A stretch of DNA of 41,615 nucleotides, from contig JAJXWS010000024.1 of the NCBI GenBank assembly GCA_021781495.1, positions 1 to 41,615 of the forward strand. Direction: 5' to 3'. Position 1 is the first letter of the stretch. Every line of letters begins with the position of its first letter. The notes under the pieces are model-generated. The model worked only from the letters and a program-made list of their open reading frames with translations, searched no databases and was not told the origin of the DNA. This document shows, one piece after another, positions 1 through 11,892 of the stretch. This DNA is from Acidobacteriota bacterium (GTDB taxonomy: Bacteria; Acidobacteriota; Terriglobia; Terriglobales; Acidobacteriaceae). Made by a program: the position numbers and the translations under genes.

Positions 1-65
1 TGGACGACGAGTCCACCAGCCGGAAGAAAAAGAAGAAGGGCCTGGGCAAGCTGAATCCCTTCTAA
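1..65 (+). CDS. 3' end of an unidentified gene (partial)
   Basis: An open frame enters from the left edge (first full codon at position 3) and ends at TAA 63-65. About 20 residues are visible: a short acidic stretch, then a run of lysines, ending in GLGKLNPF. A lysine-rich, basic C-terminus like this cannot identify a family. A good terminator hairpin follows 17 bases after the stop, which supports this being a real gene end and separates it from valS. Confidence 0.6.
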   Translation, partial: DDESTSRKKKKKGLGKLNPF

Positions 66-81
66 ACGCAACCGAGCCACA

Positions 82-124
82 AGCAGCGGGGCCGCGCCAC
101 ACAGGTGCGGCCCTTCTGCTTTGC
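82..124 (+). terminator. Rho-independent-type terminator after the partial left-edge gene
   Basis: The inverted repeat GGGCCGC (89-95) / GCGGCCC (107-113) is extended by outer arms AGCAG (82-86) and CTGCT (116-120), then a short T run. It lies directly after the stop at 65 and well before valS. Confidence 0.7.
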
Positions 125-263
125 CGGCGCGCCCCGCAGCCGGACGGCCATCAAACAGGCTCCACGCCGCCTCATCTGCTAAAGTTAGGGGTGGTCCCCT
201 TGCCTGAAATCCTCTGGGAACAGCGGTTTTGGCCGAGATTCAGGGGGGCTCTCAACCAACCTC

Positions 264-3035
<2,772 letters not shown>

Positions 3036-3053
3036 GCCAGGGGCGAAGACGAG

Positions 3054-3944
3054 ATGGACTGGAAAAGCAGCCGCATTGACGCACTTCTGGAGCAGGCGCT
3101 GGTCGAGGACCAGGCTGCGCACGACGCCACCACCAACGTGACCATCGATCCCGACCTGCGCGCCTCGGCATCCATCCTTGCGCGGCAGGAGATGGTGGTC
3201 TCCGGCCTGGGCGCGGTGCCGCGCTTTCTTGAGATCTTTGCCCGCCTCGATGCCCGCCCGCAGGCCCACACGCGGTTTGAGGTGGTCAGCCACCCTGAGA
3301 TCTTTGACGGCGTGCGCGTGCACGACGGGCAGGTGCTGGCCGTGATTCGCCACAATGCGCGCGTGTTGCTCAGCTGCGAGCGCGTCATCCTGAATCTGAT
3401 GCAGCATCTCAGCGGCATCGCCACGCTCACGCGCCGGTATGTGGACGCCATCCAGGGCACGCAGGCCCGCGTGCTGGATACGCGCAAGACCGTGCCCGGG
3501 CTGCGCATGCTGGAGAAGTATGCCGTGCTGTGCGGCGGCGGAACCAACCACCGGCTCGATCTGGCCTCCGGCATTCTCATCAAGAACAATCACATCTCGC
3601 TGGGCGGTGGCCTGCGCGCGGCGCTCACCCACGCGCTGGAACGGCGGCAGAAGGGCCAGCGCGTGCAGATCGAGGTCCGCACCATGGCGGAGCTGAACGA
3701 CGCGCTGGAGATCGGTGCGGAGGCAATCCTGCTGGACAACATGACGCCCGCGCAGGTGAAAGAATGCGTGGATCGCATCCGTATCGAGAAGCGCTGGATC
3801 CCCGTCGAGGCCTCCGGTGGCATTGTGCTTGAGAACATTCGCGCCTATGCCGAGGCCGGCGTGGACTTCATCAGCGTCGGCGCTCTCACCCACTCGGCCA
3901 AGGCTGCCGACATCTCCATGACCATTACGGCGGAGCCGAACTAG
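3054..3944 (+). CDS. nadC: Nicotinate-nucleotide pyrophosphorylase (carboxylating)
   Basis: Quinolinate phosphoribosyltransferase, which converts quinolinate and PRPP to nicotinate mononucleotide in de novo NAD synthesis. The 296-residue length is typical. Family signatures are in order: the helix around LLSCERVILNLMQHLSGIA (105-123), the PRPP/quinolinate-binding DTRKTVPGLR (142-151), GGGTNHR (161-167) and IKNNH (176-180). The C-terminal barrel ends with EASGGI and a GVDFISVGALTHS segment. The ATG at 3054 is preceded by a purine-rich stretch. birA begins 3 bases after the stop, so the two are probably translationally coupled. No nadA or nadB is visible in this window. Confidence 0.96.
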   Translation: MDWKSSRIDALLEQALVEDQAAHDATTNVTIDPDLRASASILARQEMVVSGLGAVPRFLEIFARLDARPQAHTRFEVVSHPEIFDGVRVHDGQVLAVIRHNARVLLSCERVILNLMQHLSGIATLTRRYVDAIQGTQARVLDTRKTVPGLRMLEKYAVLCGGGTNHRLDLASGILIKNNHISLGGGLRAALTHALERRQKGQRVQIEVRTMAELNDALEIGAEAILLDNMTPAQVKECVDRIRIEKRWIPVEASGGIVLENIRAYAEAGVDFISVGALTHSAKAADISMTITAEPN

Positions 3945-3947
3945 GCG

Positions 3948-4733
3948 ATGCTGGATGTAGTGGCGCTGGAGGCTGAGCTCTCCGGCACAGTGTTTGCGGG
4001 CAAGCTGCATTTTTCCGCCGTCACCGGCTCCACCAACACGGATGCGACCGAGGCGGCGCGCAGCGGTGCTCCTCATGGCTCGGTTTATTTTGCGGACGAG
4101 CAGCGGGCCGGGCGTGGCCGCGGCCGGCATGCGTGGCACTCCGTCGCGGGCCAGGGGCTGTACGTGAGCGTGCTGCTGCGTCCGGCCATGGCGGCGGTCC
4201 ACCTGCCTCTGCTGCCGCTGGCTGCGGGTCTGGCTGCGGCAGCGGCGATTCGCGAGGCCAGTGGGCTGAAGGTTGATCTGCGCTGGCCCAACGACTTGCT
4301 GCTGGGCGAGCGCAAGTGCGGCGGCATCCTGGCCGAGTCCAAAACCGAGGGCGCAGCCGTGGCGTTTGCCGTCGTCGGCATCGGAATCAACGTGCATCAG
4401 CGCGAGTTCGACCCCGGGCTGGCCACTCCGGCAACCTCGCTCGACAACGAGGCGGGGCGCAGGGTCGAGCGCCAGGCGCTGCTTGCCGCCCTGCTAAAAT
4501 CGCTGGAGCGCGAGGCGCTGGGACTCGAGGACGAGGCGCGGTTGCGTGCCATTCCCGCGCGCGTGGAGCAGGCCTCCACGTGGATGCGCGGGCGGCAGGT
4601 TGTCGTGCACGGACCGCAGGCCTGCGCGGGTGTGACCGACGGCCTGGACGAGTATGGATTTTTGCGGGTGCGCACGCCTGCCGGAGTGGTCACCGTGCAG
4701 ACGGGCGGCATTCGCGCCGCGGAGGTAGGCTGA
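3948..4733 (+). CDS. birA: Biotin-[acetyl-CoA-carboxylase] ligase, monofunctional
   Basis: Transfers biotin through biotinyl-5'-AMP to the carrier protein of acetyl-CoA carboxylase. The 261 residues contain only the catalytic and C-terminal domains: GSTNTDA (27-33), the biotinyl-AMP loop GRGRGR (55-60), WPNDLL (113-118), CGGIL (124-128) and GIGINVH. The N-terminal helix-turn-helix of the E. coli BirA repressor is absent, so this is the group I ligase without operator binding. A short C-terminal SH3-like segment is present. It sits between nadC and coaX with gaps of 3 and 5 bases, in a cofactor-biosynthesis run. Confidence 0.94.
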   Translation: MLDVVALEAELSGTVFAGKLHFSAVTGSTNTDATEAARSGAPHGSVYFADEQRAGRGRGRHAWHSVAGQGLYVSVLLRPAMAAVHLPLLPLAAGLAAAAAIREASGLKVDLRWPNDLLLGERKCGGILAESKTEGAAVAFAVVGIGINVHQREFDPGLATPATSLDNEAGRRVERQALLAALLKSLEREALGLEDEARLRAIPARVEQASTWMRGRQVVVHGPQACAGVTDGLDEYGFLRVRTPAGVVTVQTGGIRAAEVG

Positions 4734-4738
4734 AGACG

Positions 4739-5542
4739 ATGCTGCTGGCTCTGGATGTGGGCAACACGAATACGGTGCTCGGGCTCTACCGGCTCGACGA
4801 GGATCCACCCAAGCTGGCCGTGCACTGGCGCATTACCACGCACCGCGCGCAAACCGTGGATGAGTACGGCGTCTTTCTGGTCAAGCTGTTTGAGATGAAC
4901 GGCATGACGCCCAGCCAGGTGACGCACATCATCATCTCCTCCGTGGTGCCGCCGGTCGAGTCCACGCTGCGGCAGATGTGCGAGACTTACTTCCACCTGC
5001 AGCCGCTGTTTGTGGAGCCGGGCATCAAGACCGGCATGCCGGTGCTGGTCGATAATCCCGCCGAGCTTGGCGCGGACCGGCTGGTGAACGCCATCGCCGC
5101 ATTTGAGCGCTACGGCGGCCCCTGCATCGTGGTGGACTTCGGCACGGCGACCACCTTTGACGTGATCTCGGCTCGCGGCGAGTACCTGGGAGGTGCCATT
5201 GCGCCGGGGCTGGGCATCAGCGCGGACGCGCTCTTCTCGCGCGCGGCGCGGCTGGGCCGGGTGGACATCAAGCGGCCGGCCAAGGTGATCGGATCCAACA
5301 CCGTTTCGCATCTGCAGAGCGGGCTCTACTACGGCTACATCGGCCTCGTGGACGGCATTCTGGAGCGGATGACGGCCGAGCTTGGAACCCGGCCGCAGGT
5401 CATTGCCACCGGCGGGCTGGCGCGGCAAATCTCCACGGACTCGCGCTACATCGGCGAGATTGACGACATGCTCACGCTCGACGGCCTGCTGATTCTGTTT
5501 GAGCGGAACCGCGCCGCCCGCCCGCGCAATCGCGCGCACTGA
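4739..5542 (+). CDS. coaX: Type III pantothenate kinase
   Basis: Phosphorylates pantothenate, the first step of coenzyme A synthesis. The ASKHA fold shows the phosphate-1 motif DVGNTN (6-11), GADRLVN (111-117), DFGTATTFD (133-141), GG-IAPG (151-157) and ATGGLA near the C-terminus. The ATG at 4739 was chosen because the frame stays open upstream inside birA, but homologous sequence begins only at MLLALDVGNTN. That start lies 5 bases after the birA stop and gives 267 residues, normal for CoaX. This class differs from CoaA and CoaW in fold and is usually not feedback-inhibited by CoA (family knowledge). Confidence 0.95.
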   Translation: MLLALDVGNTNTVLGLYRLDEDPPKLAVHWRITTHRAQTVDEYGVFLVKLFEMNGMTPSQVTHIIISSVVPPVESTLRQMCETYFHLQPLFVEPGIKTGMPVLVDNPAELGADRLVNAIAAFERYGGPCIVVDFGTATTFDVISARGEYLGGAIAPGLGISADALFSRAARLGRVDIKRPAKVIGSNTVSHLQSGLYYGYIGLVDGILERMTAELGTRPQVIATGGLARQISTDSRYIGEIDDMLTLDGLLILFERNRAARPRNRAH

Positions 5543-5552
5543 GAGCGCTGCC

Positions 5553-6263
5553 GTGCGCAACTACATCAACTACTTTACTGAGATTGAAGAGCGCTTCCAG
5601 CAGCGGCGCGGCTCGCTGCTCCTGCTCAGCACGCTCGACTGGGCGCTGATTGAGACATGGCAGGAGGCGGGCATTCCGCTGCAGGCGGTGCTGCGCGGCA
5701 TTGATGCGGCCTTCGACAAGTATGAGGCACGCCAGAAGCGCGCGCGCATGCGCCGCGTGAATGGCCTGGCCTGGTGCGCGCAGGCGGTCATGGAAGCGGC
5801 CGAGGAGCTGCGCGAGGCCGCTGCCGGCGCGGCTCCGCCGGCGGAGAGCCGCGAGTCCGGCTTTGAGCACGAGCGCGTGGCCACGCATCTTGAGGCAACA
5901 GCCGCTGCGCTGGAGTCCACCAGCATTGCGCCCAAGGCCTGCGCCGCAACCGCCACGCGACTCCGGGATCTGGCCCGCGAACTGCGCGACGCGAACTCCG
6001 TCGACGCCGCGGTGCAGGACCTTGAGGCGCTGGAGCGGACGCTGACCGTGCTGGAAGAGAAGCTGTTTGCCACCCTCACCGCCGCCGCCCCTGAGGATCT
6101 GCTGGTGGGCCTGAAGGAGCACGCTGCGCGAGAGCTGGCGCCCTACCGCAGCCGCATGGGCGCGGTGCAACTGCGTCAGGTGGAGCGGCAGTTTGTGCAG
6201 AAGCAACTGCTGGCGCACTATGATTTGCCGCGCCTGAGCCTGTTCTACATGAGCCAGCAATGA
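5553..6263 (+). CDS. Conserved hypothetical protein of Acidobacteria type
   Basis: The function is not known to me. A GTG start at 5553, 10 bases after coaX, begins VRNYINYFTEIEERF and yields 236 residues. An ATG 54 bases earlier would overlap coaX and adds a low-complexity extension. The protein is helical and charged, with no signal peptide or membrane segment. The N-terminal 60 residues, including a DWALIETW-EAGIPL segment, look like the conserved part and resemble a hypothetical that I associate with Acidobacteria genomes. The middle is alanine/glutamate-rich and probably coiled. The stop overlaps the rlmD start (ATGA), so the two are translationally coupled. A role linked to RNA or translation is possible only by context. 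Confidence 0.8.
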   Translation: MRNYINYFTEIEERFQQRRGSLLLLSTLDWALIETWQEAGIPLQAVLRGIDAAFDKYEARQKRARMRRVNGLAWCAQAVMEAAEELREAAAGAAPPAESRESGFEHERVATHLEATAAALESTSIAPKACAATATRLRDLARELRDANSVDAAVQDLEALERTLTVLEEKLFATLTAAAPEDLLVGLKEHAARELAPYRSRMGAVQLRQVERQFVQKQLLAHYDLPRLSLFYMSQQ

Positions 6264-7543
6264 CCCAGTCCGCGACCCAACTCGTGCAGATGGAAAAAGC
6301 CGTCTACGGCGGCGCGTGCCTGGCGCGCGTGGAGGGCAAAGCCGTCTTTGTGCCGCTCACGCTGCCGGGCGAGCAGACGCGCGTGCGCGTGGTGGAGGAC
6401 AAGCGCAGCTACGCGACAGCCGAGGTGGAGGAGATCGTTGCGGCCTCGCCGGAGCGCGTTGCCGCAGCCTGCCCGCACTTTGGCGCCTGCGGAGGATGCC
6501 ACTATCAGCATGCCGGCTATGACGCGCAGCTCGCGCTCAAGCAGTCCGTGCTGCAGGAGACGCTGGAGCGCGCCGGCGTGGATGTGCCCGGCGCCATGGC
6601 GCGGCTGGCGGCGGCTCCGTGGGGCTATCGCAACCGCATCCGGCTGGCATTCGATGCGCATGGAAATCTCGGCTATCGCGGCAGGCGCTCGCACGCGGTG
6701 GTGCCCATCCGCCAGTGCCCCATCGCCGCGCCGGTGCTGGTGGAGGCCGCGCAGGCGTTTGCCGAGGCGGCTCGCCGCACGGCCCCCGCGATGCGCATGG
6801 CCGAGCTTGCGCTGTTCTGCGACGCGGCCGAGACAGCGGTGCTGGCCACGGTGTTCACGGCCAGCGCGGCAAAGGTGCGGCTGGAGGCACTGGCCACGGC
6901 AGTGCAGGCGCGGGTCCCGGCCCTGCGTGGCTTGGAGCTTGTGGTGGAAGGCCACGGCCGGCAGCTCGCGCGAACCGTGGCGCGCTGGGGCGCGTCGTCG
7001 CTCACCTACAGCGCCGCGGGCTTTGACTATCGCGTGGACCACGGCGCGTTCTTCCAGGTGAACCGCTGGCTGGTGGATGCGCTGGTGGAGAGCGTGACCG
7101 CGGGCCACGGCGGCGAACTGGCCTGGGACCTGTTTGCGGGTGTGGGCTTGTTTGCGCGGCGGCTCACGCAGGGCTTCCGTCGCGTGGTTGCGGTGGAGTC
7201 TGCCCCGTCGGCAACCGCCGCGCTCGAGCACAATCTGCGCGGCACGGCCGGCGAGTGCGTGCGGGCAGAGACGCTCGCGTTTTTGCGCCGCAAGGCCAGC
7301 GGACAGCGCCCTGACCTGATCGTGGTAGACCCGCCGCGCAACGGGCTTGGCGCGGAGACGACCGCGCTGCTGGTCGCAACCGGCGCGTCGGCCATGGTCT
7401 ACGTCTCCTGCGATCCGGCGACGCTGGCGCGGGACCTGCGCGCTCTGTGCGACGGCGGCTATGCGCTGGAGTCCGTCACGCTGGCCGACCTGTTTCCGCA
7501 GACCTTCCACCTGGAGACGGTGGTCCGGCTGCGGCGCGCCTGA
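6260..7543 (+). CDS. rlmD: 23S rRNA (uracil-5-)-methyltransferase, RumA/TrmA family
   Basis: SAM-dependent m5U RNA methyltransferase of 427 residues. An N-terminal TRAM-like beta domain (about 5-60) is followed by cysteines of a 4Fe-4S site at C71, C77 and C80, in CPHFGACGGCHYQH, with a fourth candidate at C153. The C-terminal Rossmann domain has DLFAGVGLF (SAM binding), VDPPRNGLG and the nucleophile C384 in YVSCDPATLARDL. The presence of TRAM and the iron-sulphur motif points to RlmD/RlmCD rather than TrmA. The exact uridine (1939 and/or 747) cannot be told from sequence alone. It overlaps the preceding gene by 4 bases. Confidence 0.92.
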   Translation: MTQSATQLVQMEKAVYGGACLARVEGKAVFVPLTLPGEQTRVRVVEDKRSYATAEVEEIVAASPERVAAACPHFGACGGCHYQHAGYDAQLALKQSVLQETLERAGVDVPGAMARLAAAPWGYRNRIRLAFDAHGNLGYRGRRSHAVVPIRQCPIAAPVLVEAAQAFAEAARRTAPAMRMAELALFCDAAETAVLATVFTASAAKVRLEALATAVQARVPALRGLELVVEGHGRQLARTVARWGASSLTYSAAGFDYRVDHGAFFQVNRWLVDALVESVTAGHGGELAWDLFAGVGLFARRLTQGFRRVVAVESAPSATAALEHNLRGTAGECVRAETLAFLRRKASGQRPDLIVVDPPRNGLGAETTALLVATGASAMVYVSCDPATLARDLRALCDGGYALESVTLADLFPQTFHLETVVRLRRA

Positions 7544-7583
7544 TAGGCTTTAGGCCCATAGACACTTTCTCTCCGCGCGCAGC

Positions 7584-10286
7584 ATGCAGGCGAACCAATC
7601 CATGCCCGGGCCCTCGCACGCCGGTTCTGCCTCTGCCGGCATGAGCCTGGTGCCGCTGTTTCATGCGGCGTGGTTGTTTGCGCTGGGCATCCTGCTTGCG
7701 CGCCTGCACTGGTTGCAGCCCGCCTGGCTGCTGTTGGCGCTGGTTCCCGTGGCGGTGCTGTGCTGGATGGCGGCGGTGCGCGCCCCGCGTGTGGCGTGGC
7801 TGCCACTGGCGGTGCTGTGGTGCCTGCTGGGCGCATGGTGTGCTGAGATGCAGCCGCAACCAGCGCCCGCAGCGGGTGTTGCCGCACTCTCTGACAATCT
7901 GCTGCGCAGCGTGGAAGGCACGGTGCTGGATGCCGGAGCCGTGCGCCGCGAGACGGTGCAATCCGACGACCGTCCCGCAACCGACGAGACCACGCAGCGC
8001 ATCGACCTGCGTGTGTCCAGTATGGAGGTGGTGAACGACGCCGAAGACGTGCAGCAGCCCGTAACCGGCGGAGTGCGGCTGATCGTCCACTGGCCGCAGG
8101 ACAGCGCGGCAACCGCCTTCCGCTGTGGCGAGCGTGTCCGTGCCGACGTGCGCCTGCTGCCACCGCAGGTGTATCGCGATGCAGGCGTGTGGAGCCGGGC
8201 CGACTACCTGCTGGATCAGGGCATCACTGCCACCGGCTCGGTGCGCATCCAGCGGATCGTGGACCTTGGCCCGGCGCCGGGCGTCAATGTCCCCTGCCGC
8301 ATCGCCGAGCTGCAGCACGCCGCCAGCGCACGCCTGATGGCACTGCCCGCGGCCATGCATCGCTGGCCCACGCCGCTGCGGCTGGACGAGGATGACGTGG
8401 CGATGCTGGCGGCGATGACCACCGGCGATCGCACCTACCTGACGCATCCGCTGCGACTGGGCTTTGAGCGCACGGGCTCGTTTCACATGCTCGTGGTGTC
8501 GGGCCTGCACCTGGCCATCGTGGCCGGATGCCTGTTCTGGATGGCGCGGCGGCTGCGCATTCCGGAGATGCCGGCCACCATGGTCACGCTGGCGGCGTCG
8601 CTGGCCTATGCGCTGTTTACCGGCTTTGCCGCGCCCGTGCAGCGCTCGCTGTGGATGATTGCGGTATACCTGCTGGGGCGGCTCGTGTATCGCCAGCGCA
8701 ACGGGCTGAACGCGATTGGCTTTGCGGCCCTGTGCCTGCTGGCGGCCAGTCCGCGCAGCCTGTTCGACGCCGGGCTGCAGATGACGCTGCTGGCCGTGGT
8801 GGCCATCGCGGGTGTTGCCGCGCCGCTGCTGAAGGGCACAGTGCATGTCTATCTCGGAGCCATGCGCGACCTGGGGTTGGTGGCGATTGATGTTCACCTG
8901 CCACCGCGTTTGGCGCAGTTTCGCGTGGTGCTGCGCATGGCGGCGCTGCGGCTGCAGCGGACGGCAGGAGCACGCATCGGCTGGCGCGTCTTTCCGTGGA
9001 CGGTGCGGTTCGCTCTACGCTGCGTGGAACTGGTGGTGGTCACGCTGGTGGTGGAACTGGCCATGACGCTCCCCATGGCCCTCTACTTTCATCGCATCAC
9101 GCTGTTTGCGCTGCCGGTGAACCTGCTGGTTGTGCCGCTGCTGGTGGTGCTCATGCCCGCTGCGCTGCTGCTGCTGGCGCTGCTGGTGGCGTGGCCATGG
9201 GCGGCGCTGGCTCCCGCCCTGCTGGTGGCCCTGCTGCTGCACAGCGGCGTGGGCCTGGTGCATCTGTTCGGCCGGCTGCAGTGGAGCGACCTGCGGGTAG
9301 CCACTCCGGCGGCGTGGCAGAGCGCCGTGTTTTGTGCTCTGCTGGCCGCGGCCATCGCTCTTGCACTGCGCGCGCAGGCCACCGGCGCGCGCTGGCCGTG
9401 GCGCGCAGCCTGGGTGGCCATGGTGCTGGCGGCGCTGGCAGCGGTGGCTCCCCGCACGGTGGAACACCCGGCAAACGCGCTGCTCGTGGAGGCCATCGAC
9501 GTGGGCCAGGGCGACTCTCTGCTCCTGATTGCCCCGGACGGGCGCACGATGCTGGTGGATGGCGGCGGGCCGGCCGGAGGCGTGCCGCAGGGCGCGCAGC
9601 AGTTCGATATCGGCGAGGAGGTGGTGTCGGCGGCGCTGTGGGCGCGGGGCATCCGGCGGCTGGATGTGGTGGCGCTCAGCCATGCGCACTCGGACCACAT
9701 GGGCGGCCTGCCCGCGGTACTCCGGAATTTTCATCCCCGCGAGCTGTGGGTGGGCAACAATCCGCCGGTGGCCGACTACACCGCGCTGCTGCGGCTGGCG
9801 GACGATCTACAGGTGCGCGTGCGCAGCCTGCGCGCGGGCGATGCGCTCACCCTGGGCGATACGCAGGTGAGCGTGCTGGCGCCAATGCCGGATTACCAGC
9901 CCGGCGCGGAGCCCGAGAATGACGACTCGCTGGTGCTGCGCGTGGCCTACGGCGCAACCTCCGTGCTGCTGGAGGGCGACGCGGAGGCTCCCGAGGAGCG
10001 CGCCATGCTGGCCGAGAGGGGCCTGAGGAGCAACCTGCTGAAGGTGGGCCACCACGGCAGCGACACCTCCACCGGGGCGGAGTTTCTCGCGCGCGTGGCT
10101 CCGCAGTGGGCGGCCATCTCCTGCGGGCTGCACAACCGTTACGGGCATCCGCGCGAGGAAACGCTGGCCAGACTGCAGGCGGCGCATGTGCGCACGTACT
10201 CCACAGACGTCGGCGGCGCCACATGCTTCCTGCTGAACGGAAGCACGGTGACTGCAGAGCCGCTGTGCCAGCCGGGCCGGCCGTAG
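7584..10286 (+). CDS. comEC: ComEC/Rec2 family DNA-uptake channel protein
   Basis: Inner-membrane channel for single-stranded DNA in natural competence. The 900-residue product has N-terminal membrane helices and an extracytoplasmic DUF4131-type domain (about 60-230), then the Competence domain with HMLVVSGLHLAIV and several hydrophobic helices (about 290-630). A C-terminal metallo-beta-lactamase-like domain follows, starting at VEAIDVGQGDSLLL, with HAHSDH at 700-705 and later KVGHHGSDTS. All three domains are present, so this is the full-length form. The ATG at 7584 has no clear Shine-Dalgarno; in-frame ATGs at 7602 and 7641 are alternatives. It is the last gene of the valS run, 40 bases after rlmD, followed by a terminator. 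No other competence genes lie nearby. Confidence 0.93.
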   Translation: MQANQSMPGPSHAGSASAGMSLVPLFHAAWLFALGILLARLHWLQPAWLLLALVPVAVLCWMAAVRAPRVAWLPLAVLWCLLGAWCAEMQPQPAPAAGVAALSDNLLRSVEGTVLDAGAVRRETVQSDDRPATDETTQRIDLRVSSMEVVNDAEDVQQPVTGGVRLIVHWPQDSAATAFRCGERVRADVRLLPPQVYRDAGVWSRADYLLDQGITATGSVRIQRIVDLGPAPGVNVPCRIAELQHAASARLMALPAAMHRWPTPLRLDEDDVAMLAAMTTGDRTYLTHPLRLGFERTGSFHMLVVSGLHLAIVAGCLFWMARRLRIPEMPATMVTLAASLAYALFTGFAAPVQRSLWMIAVYLLGRLVYRQRNGLNAIGFAALCLLAASPRSLFDAGLQMTLLAVVAIAGVAAPLLKGTVHVYLGAMRDLGLVAIDVHLPPRLAQFRVVLRMAALRLQRTAGARIGWRVFPWTVRFALRCVELVVVTLVVELAMTLPMALYFHRITLFALPVNLLVVPLLVVLMPAALLLLALLVAWPWAALAPALLVALLLHSGVGLVHLFGRLQWSDLRVATPAAWQSAVFCALLAAAIALALRAQATGARWPWRAAWVAMVLAALAAVAPRTVEHPANALLVEAIDVGQGDSLLLIAPDGRTMLVDGGGPAGGVPQGAQQFDIGEEVVSAALWARGIRRLDVVALSHAHSDHMGGLPAVLRNFHPRELWVGNNPPVADYTALLRLADDLQVRVRSLRAGDALTLGDTQVSVLAPMPDYQPGAEPENDDSLVLRVAYGATSVLLEGDAEAPEERAMLAERGLRSNLLKVGHHGSDTSTGAEFLARVAPQWAAISCGLHNRYGHPREETLARLQAAHVRTYSTDVGGATCFLLNGSTVTAEPLCQPGRP

Positions 10287-10320
10287 AAAAGTCTCCTCAT
10301 CTTTCCAGCCTCAAAAAGTA

Positions 10321-10350
10321 AGACCCGGGCACATGGCACCCGGGTCTTTG
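10321..10350. terminator. Bidirectional terminator between comEC and the kelch lipoprotein gene
   Basis: A perfect 9-bp inverted repeat, AGACCCGGG (10321-10329) / CCCGGGTCT (10339-10347), has a 9-base loop and a short T run on the + side and A-rich sequence on the other. It lies between two convergent genes and can serve both. Confidence 0.8.
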
Positions 10351-10371
10351 GCTGGGGGAGGGAAATCCCGC

Positions 10372-11892
10372 TCAGGGCAGGTTGTTGTAGTACACGTAGT
10401 TGCTCAGCGCTCCGCCTGGCCCCGTGGTGCCGGTCAGGGCCTGTCCGCCGAGCAGCAGGAAGCGCGGCGCGCCGGTGGGCGAGATCAGTGGGCTGGTGAT
10501 TCCCGCCGCGTTGTACACATTCGCCTTGGGCACCTGAGCAGATGATCCCGTCAGGCCGTTCCAGGAGTTCAGTGCGTCGTTGGTCGTGTTGCTGGCGTTG
10601 ATGGTGGTGGTCTCCATTTCGCCGGAGCCGACGCTGCCCGTGTAGACGCCCTCACCGCTGATCACCTGCCCGAACGCATTGAAGAGGACGCCCTTGGCGC
10701 GGTCATGGATGGTGGAGTTGCCGTTCTGCGTCCAGCTTCCCACCGTGCCGCGGATGGCGCTGGCATAGTAGACGGTGGTGTCTCCCACGTTCTGATTGTT
10801 GGGCGGGATGGAAGAGTCCGGATCGCCGTCGATGTAGTAGATAACGCCTCCGAAGACGAACATGCTGCCGAAGGCTCGGGCGGTGGGCAGCGCGTTGGTC
10901 GCCGTTGTCCATGTGCCCAGTGTGCCGTCGATATTCACCGGCGCGGAGTAGACCGTAGCCACGGTAGCGCCGGTCACGCTGATGCCCCCGGCCACGTAGA
11001 GATAGCCGTTATGCACCGTGGCGGAAAGGCCCAGCAGGGGCTGCGGCAACAGGCTGGTAAGCGATGTCCAGGTGCTCACGGCGCCGCTGGTGGAGTCCAC
11101 CGAGGCCATGTACACCTTGTTCGATCCGCCCGTGTCGGTGGAGTTCACCTGTCCGCCGATCACGTAGATAAATCGCTTGCCGATGGGAGCCAGCGAGTTG
11201 GTGTCGTCCGCCTCTGCCATGGCGTGATGCGCCAGGGTGGTGGGCAGCGGATTGGTGGCGATGGTCGACCACGATGTATTGGCGAGGCTGCCTACCGTGC
11301 CATCCTGATTGAGGTTATTGGCCCAGACGTTGGTTGTGTTGCCGGTGCCGTCATAACCGCCCGTGAGGACCACGAAGGCGCTGGTCACGGACATTCCGGG
11401 CACGGCCACTCCGCGCAGGCCGGTGACGGCCTTGGGCAGTGCCATGGTCTTGCTCCAGCTCATCGCGCTGGGATTGAAGCTGAGCGTGGCCACCAGGTTG
11501 ACGCTGATCGCATTGCTGGTCCCGCCGGAGGTGGTGACCGTGACCTTGACGGTGCCCGGCGTGGTGAAGTTCGTGGTGCCGTTCCCGGTGGGCACGTTGG
11601 CCACAATTCCGGTGTCAGACCACGCGGACGCCGCCGGAGTTACATCGACCGAGAGGCTGCCCTGCGCAAAGGTGACCTTGCCCGGCGCAGCCTGAAAGCC
11701 GCTGCCGTTGATCTCAATGGGCAGGCTCACCGGGCTGGTCGGCGTGGTGGAGCTGTTGATGTTCTGGATCTGTGGCGTCGGGGTGGTCGTTGTATTGCTG
11801 CCGCCGCCACCGCCGCCGCAACCGGCAAGGTTGAGTCCGGCGGCTGCCAGCGCGGCCACGCCAAGAGTCGTAAGCCAGTTCTGCTTCTTCAT
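10372..11892 (-). CDS. Secreted lipoprotein with IPT/TIG domain and kelch-type repeats
   Basis: 506 residues. The ATG at 11892 is supported by a GAGGAG Shine-Dalgarno and by the lipoprotein signal peptide that follows: KK, a hydrophobic stretch, and lipobox LAGC with the lipidated cysteine at 25. A glycine/threonine/proline-rich linker leads to an IPT/TIG Ig-like domain (about 40-135, with INGSGF). The rest consists of kelch-like blade repeats with the recurrent pattern FVVLTGGYDG, YVIGGQ, YLYVAGG, FVFGGVIYYIDG, i.e. a predicted beta-propeller. No catalytic residues are recognisable. It probably sits on the outer membrane or cell surface in a binding role. It is unrelated in function to comEC, from which the terminator at 10321-10350 separates it. 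Confidence 0.85.
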   Translation of the reverse strand: MKKQNWLTTLGVAALAAAGLNLAGCGGGGGGSNTTTTPTPQIQNINSSTTPTSPVSLPIEINGSGFQAAPGKVTFAQGSLSVDVTPAASAWSDTGIVANVPTGNGTTNFTTPGTVKVTVTTSGGTSNAISVNLVATLSFNPSAMSWSKTMALPKAVTGLRGVAVPGMSVTSAFVVLTGGYDGTGNTTNVWANNLNQDGTVGSLANTSWSTIATNPLPTTLAHHAMAEADDTNSLAPIGKRFIYVIGGQVNSTDTGGSNKVYMASVDSTSGAVSTWTSLTSLLPQPLLGLSATVHNGYLYVAGGISVTGATVATVYSAPVNIDGTLGTWTTATNALPTARAFGSMFVFGGVIYYIDGDPDSSIPPNNQNVGDTTVYYASAIRGTVGSWTQNGNSTIHDRAKGVLFNAFGQVISGEGVYTGSVGSGEMETTTINASNTTNDALNSWNGLTGSSAQVPKANVYNAAGITSPLISPTGAPRFLLLGGQALTGTTGPGGALSNYVYYNNLP

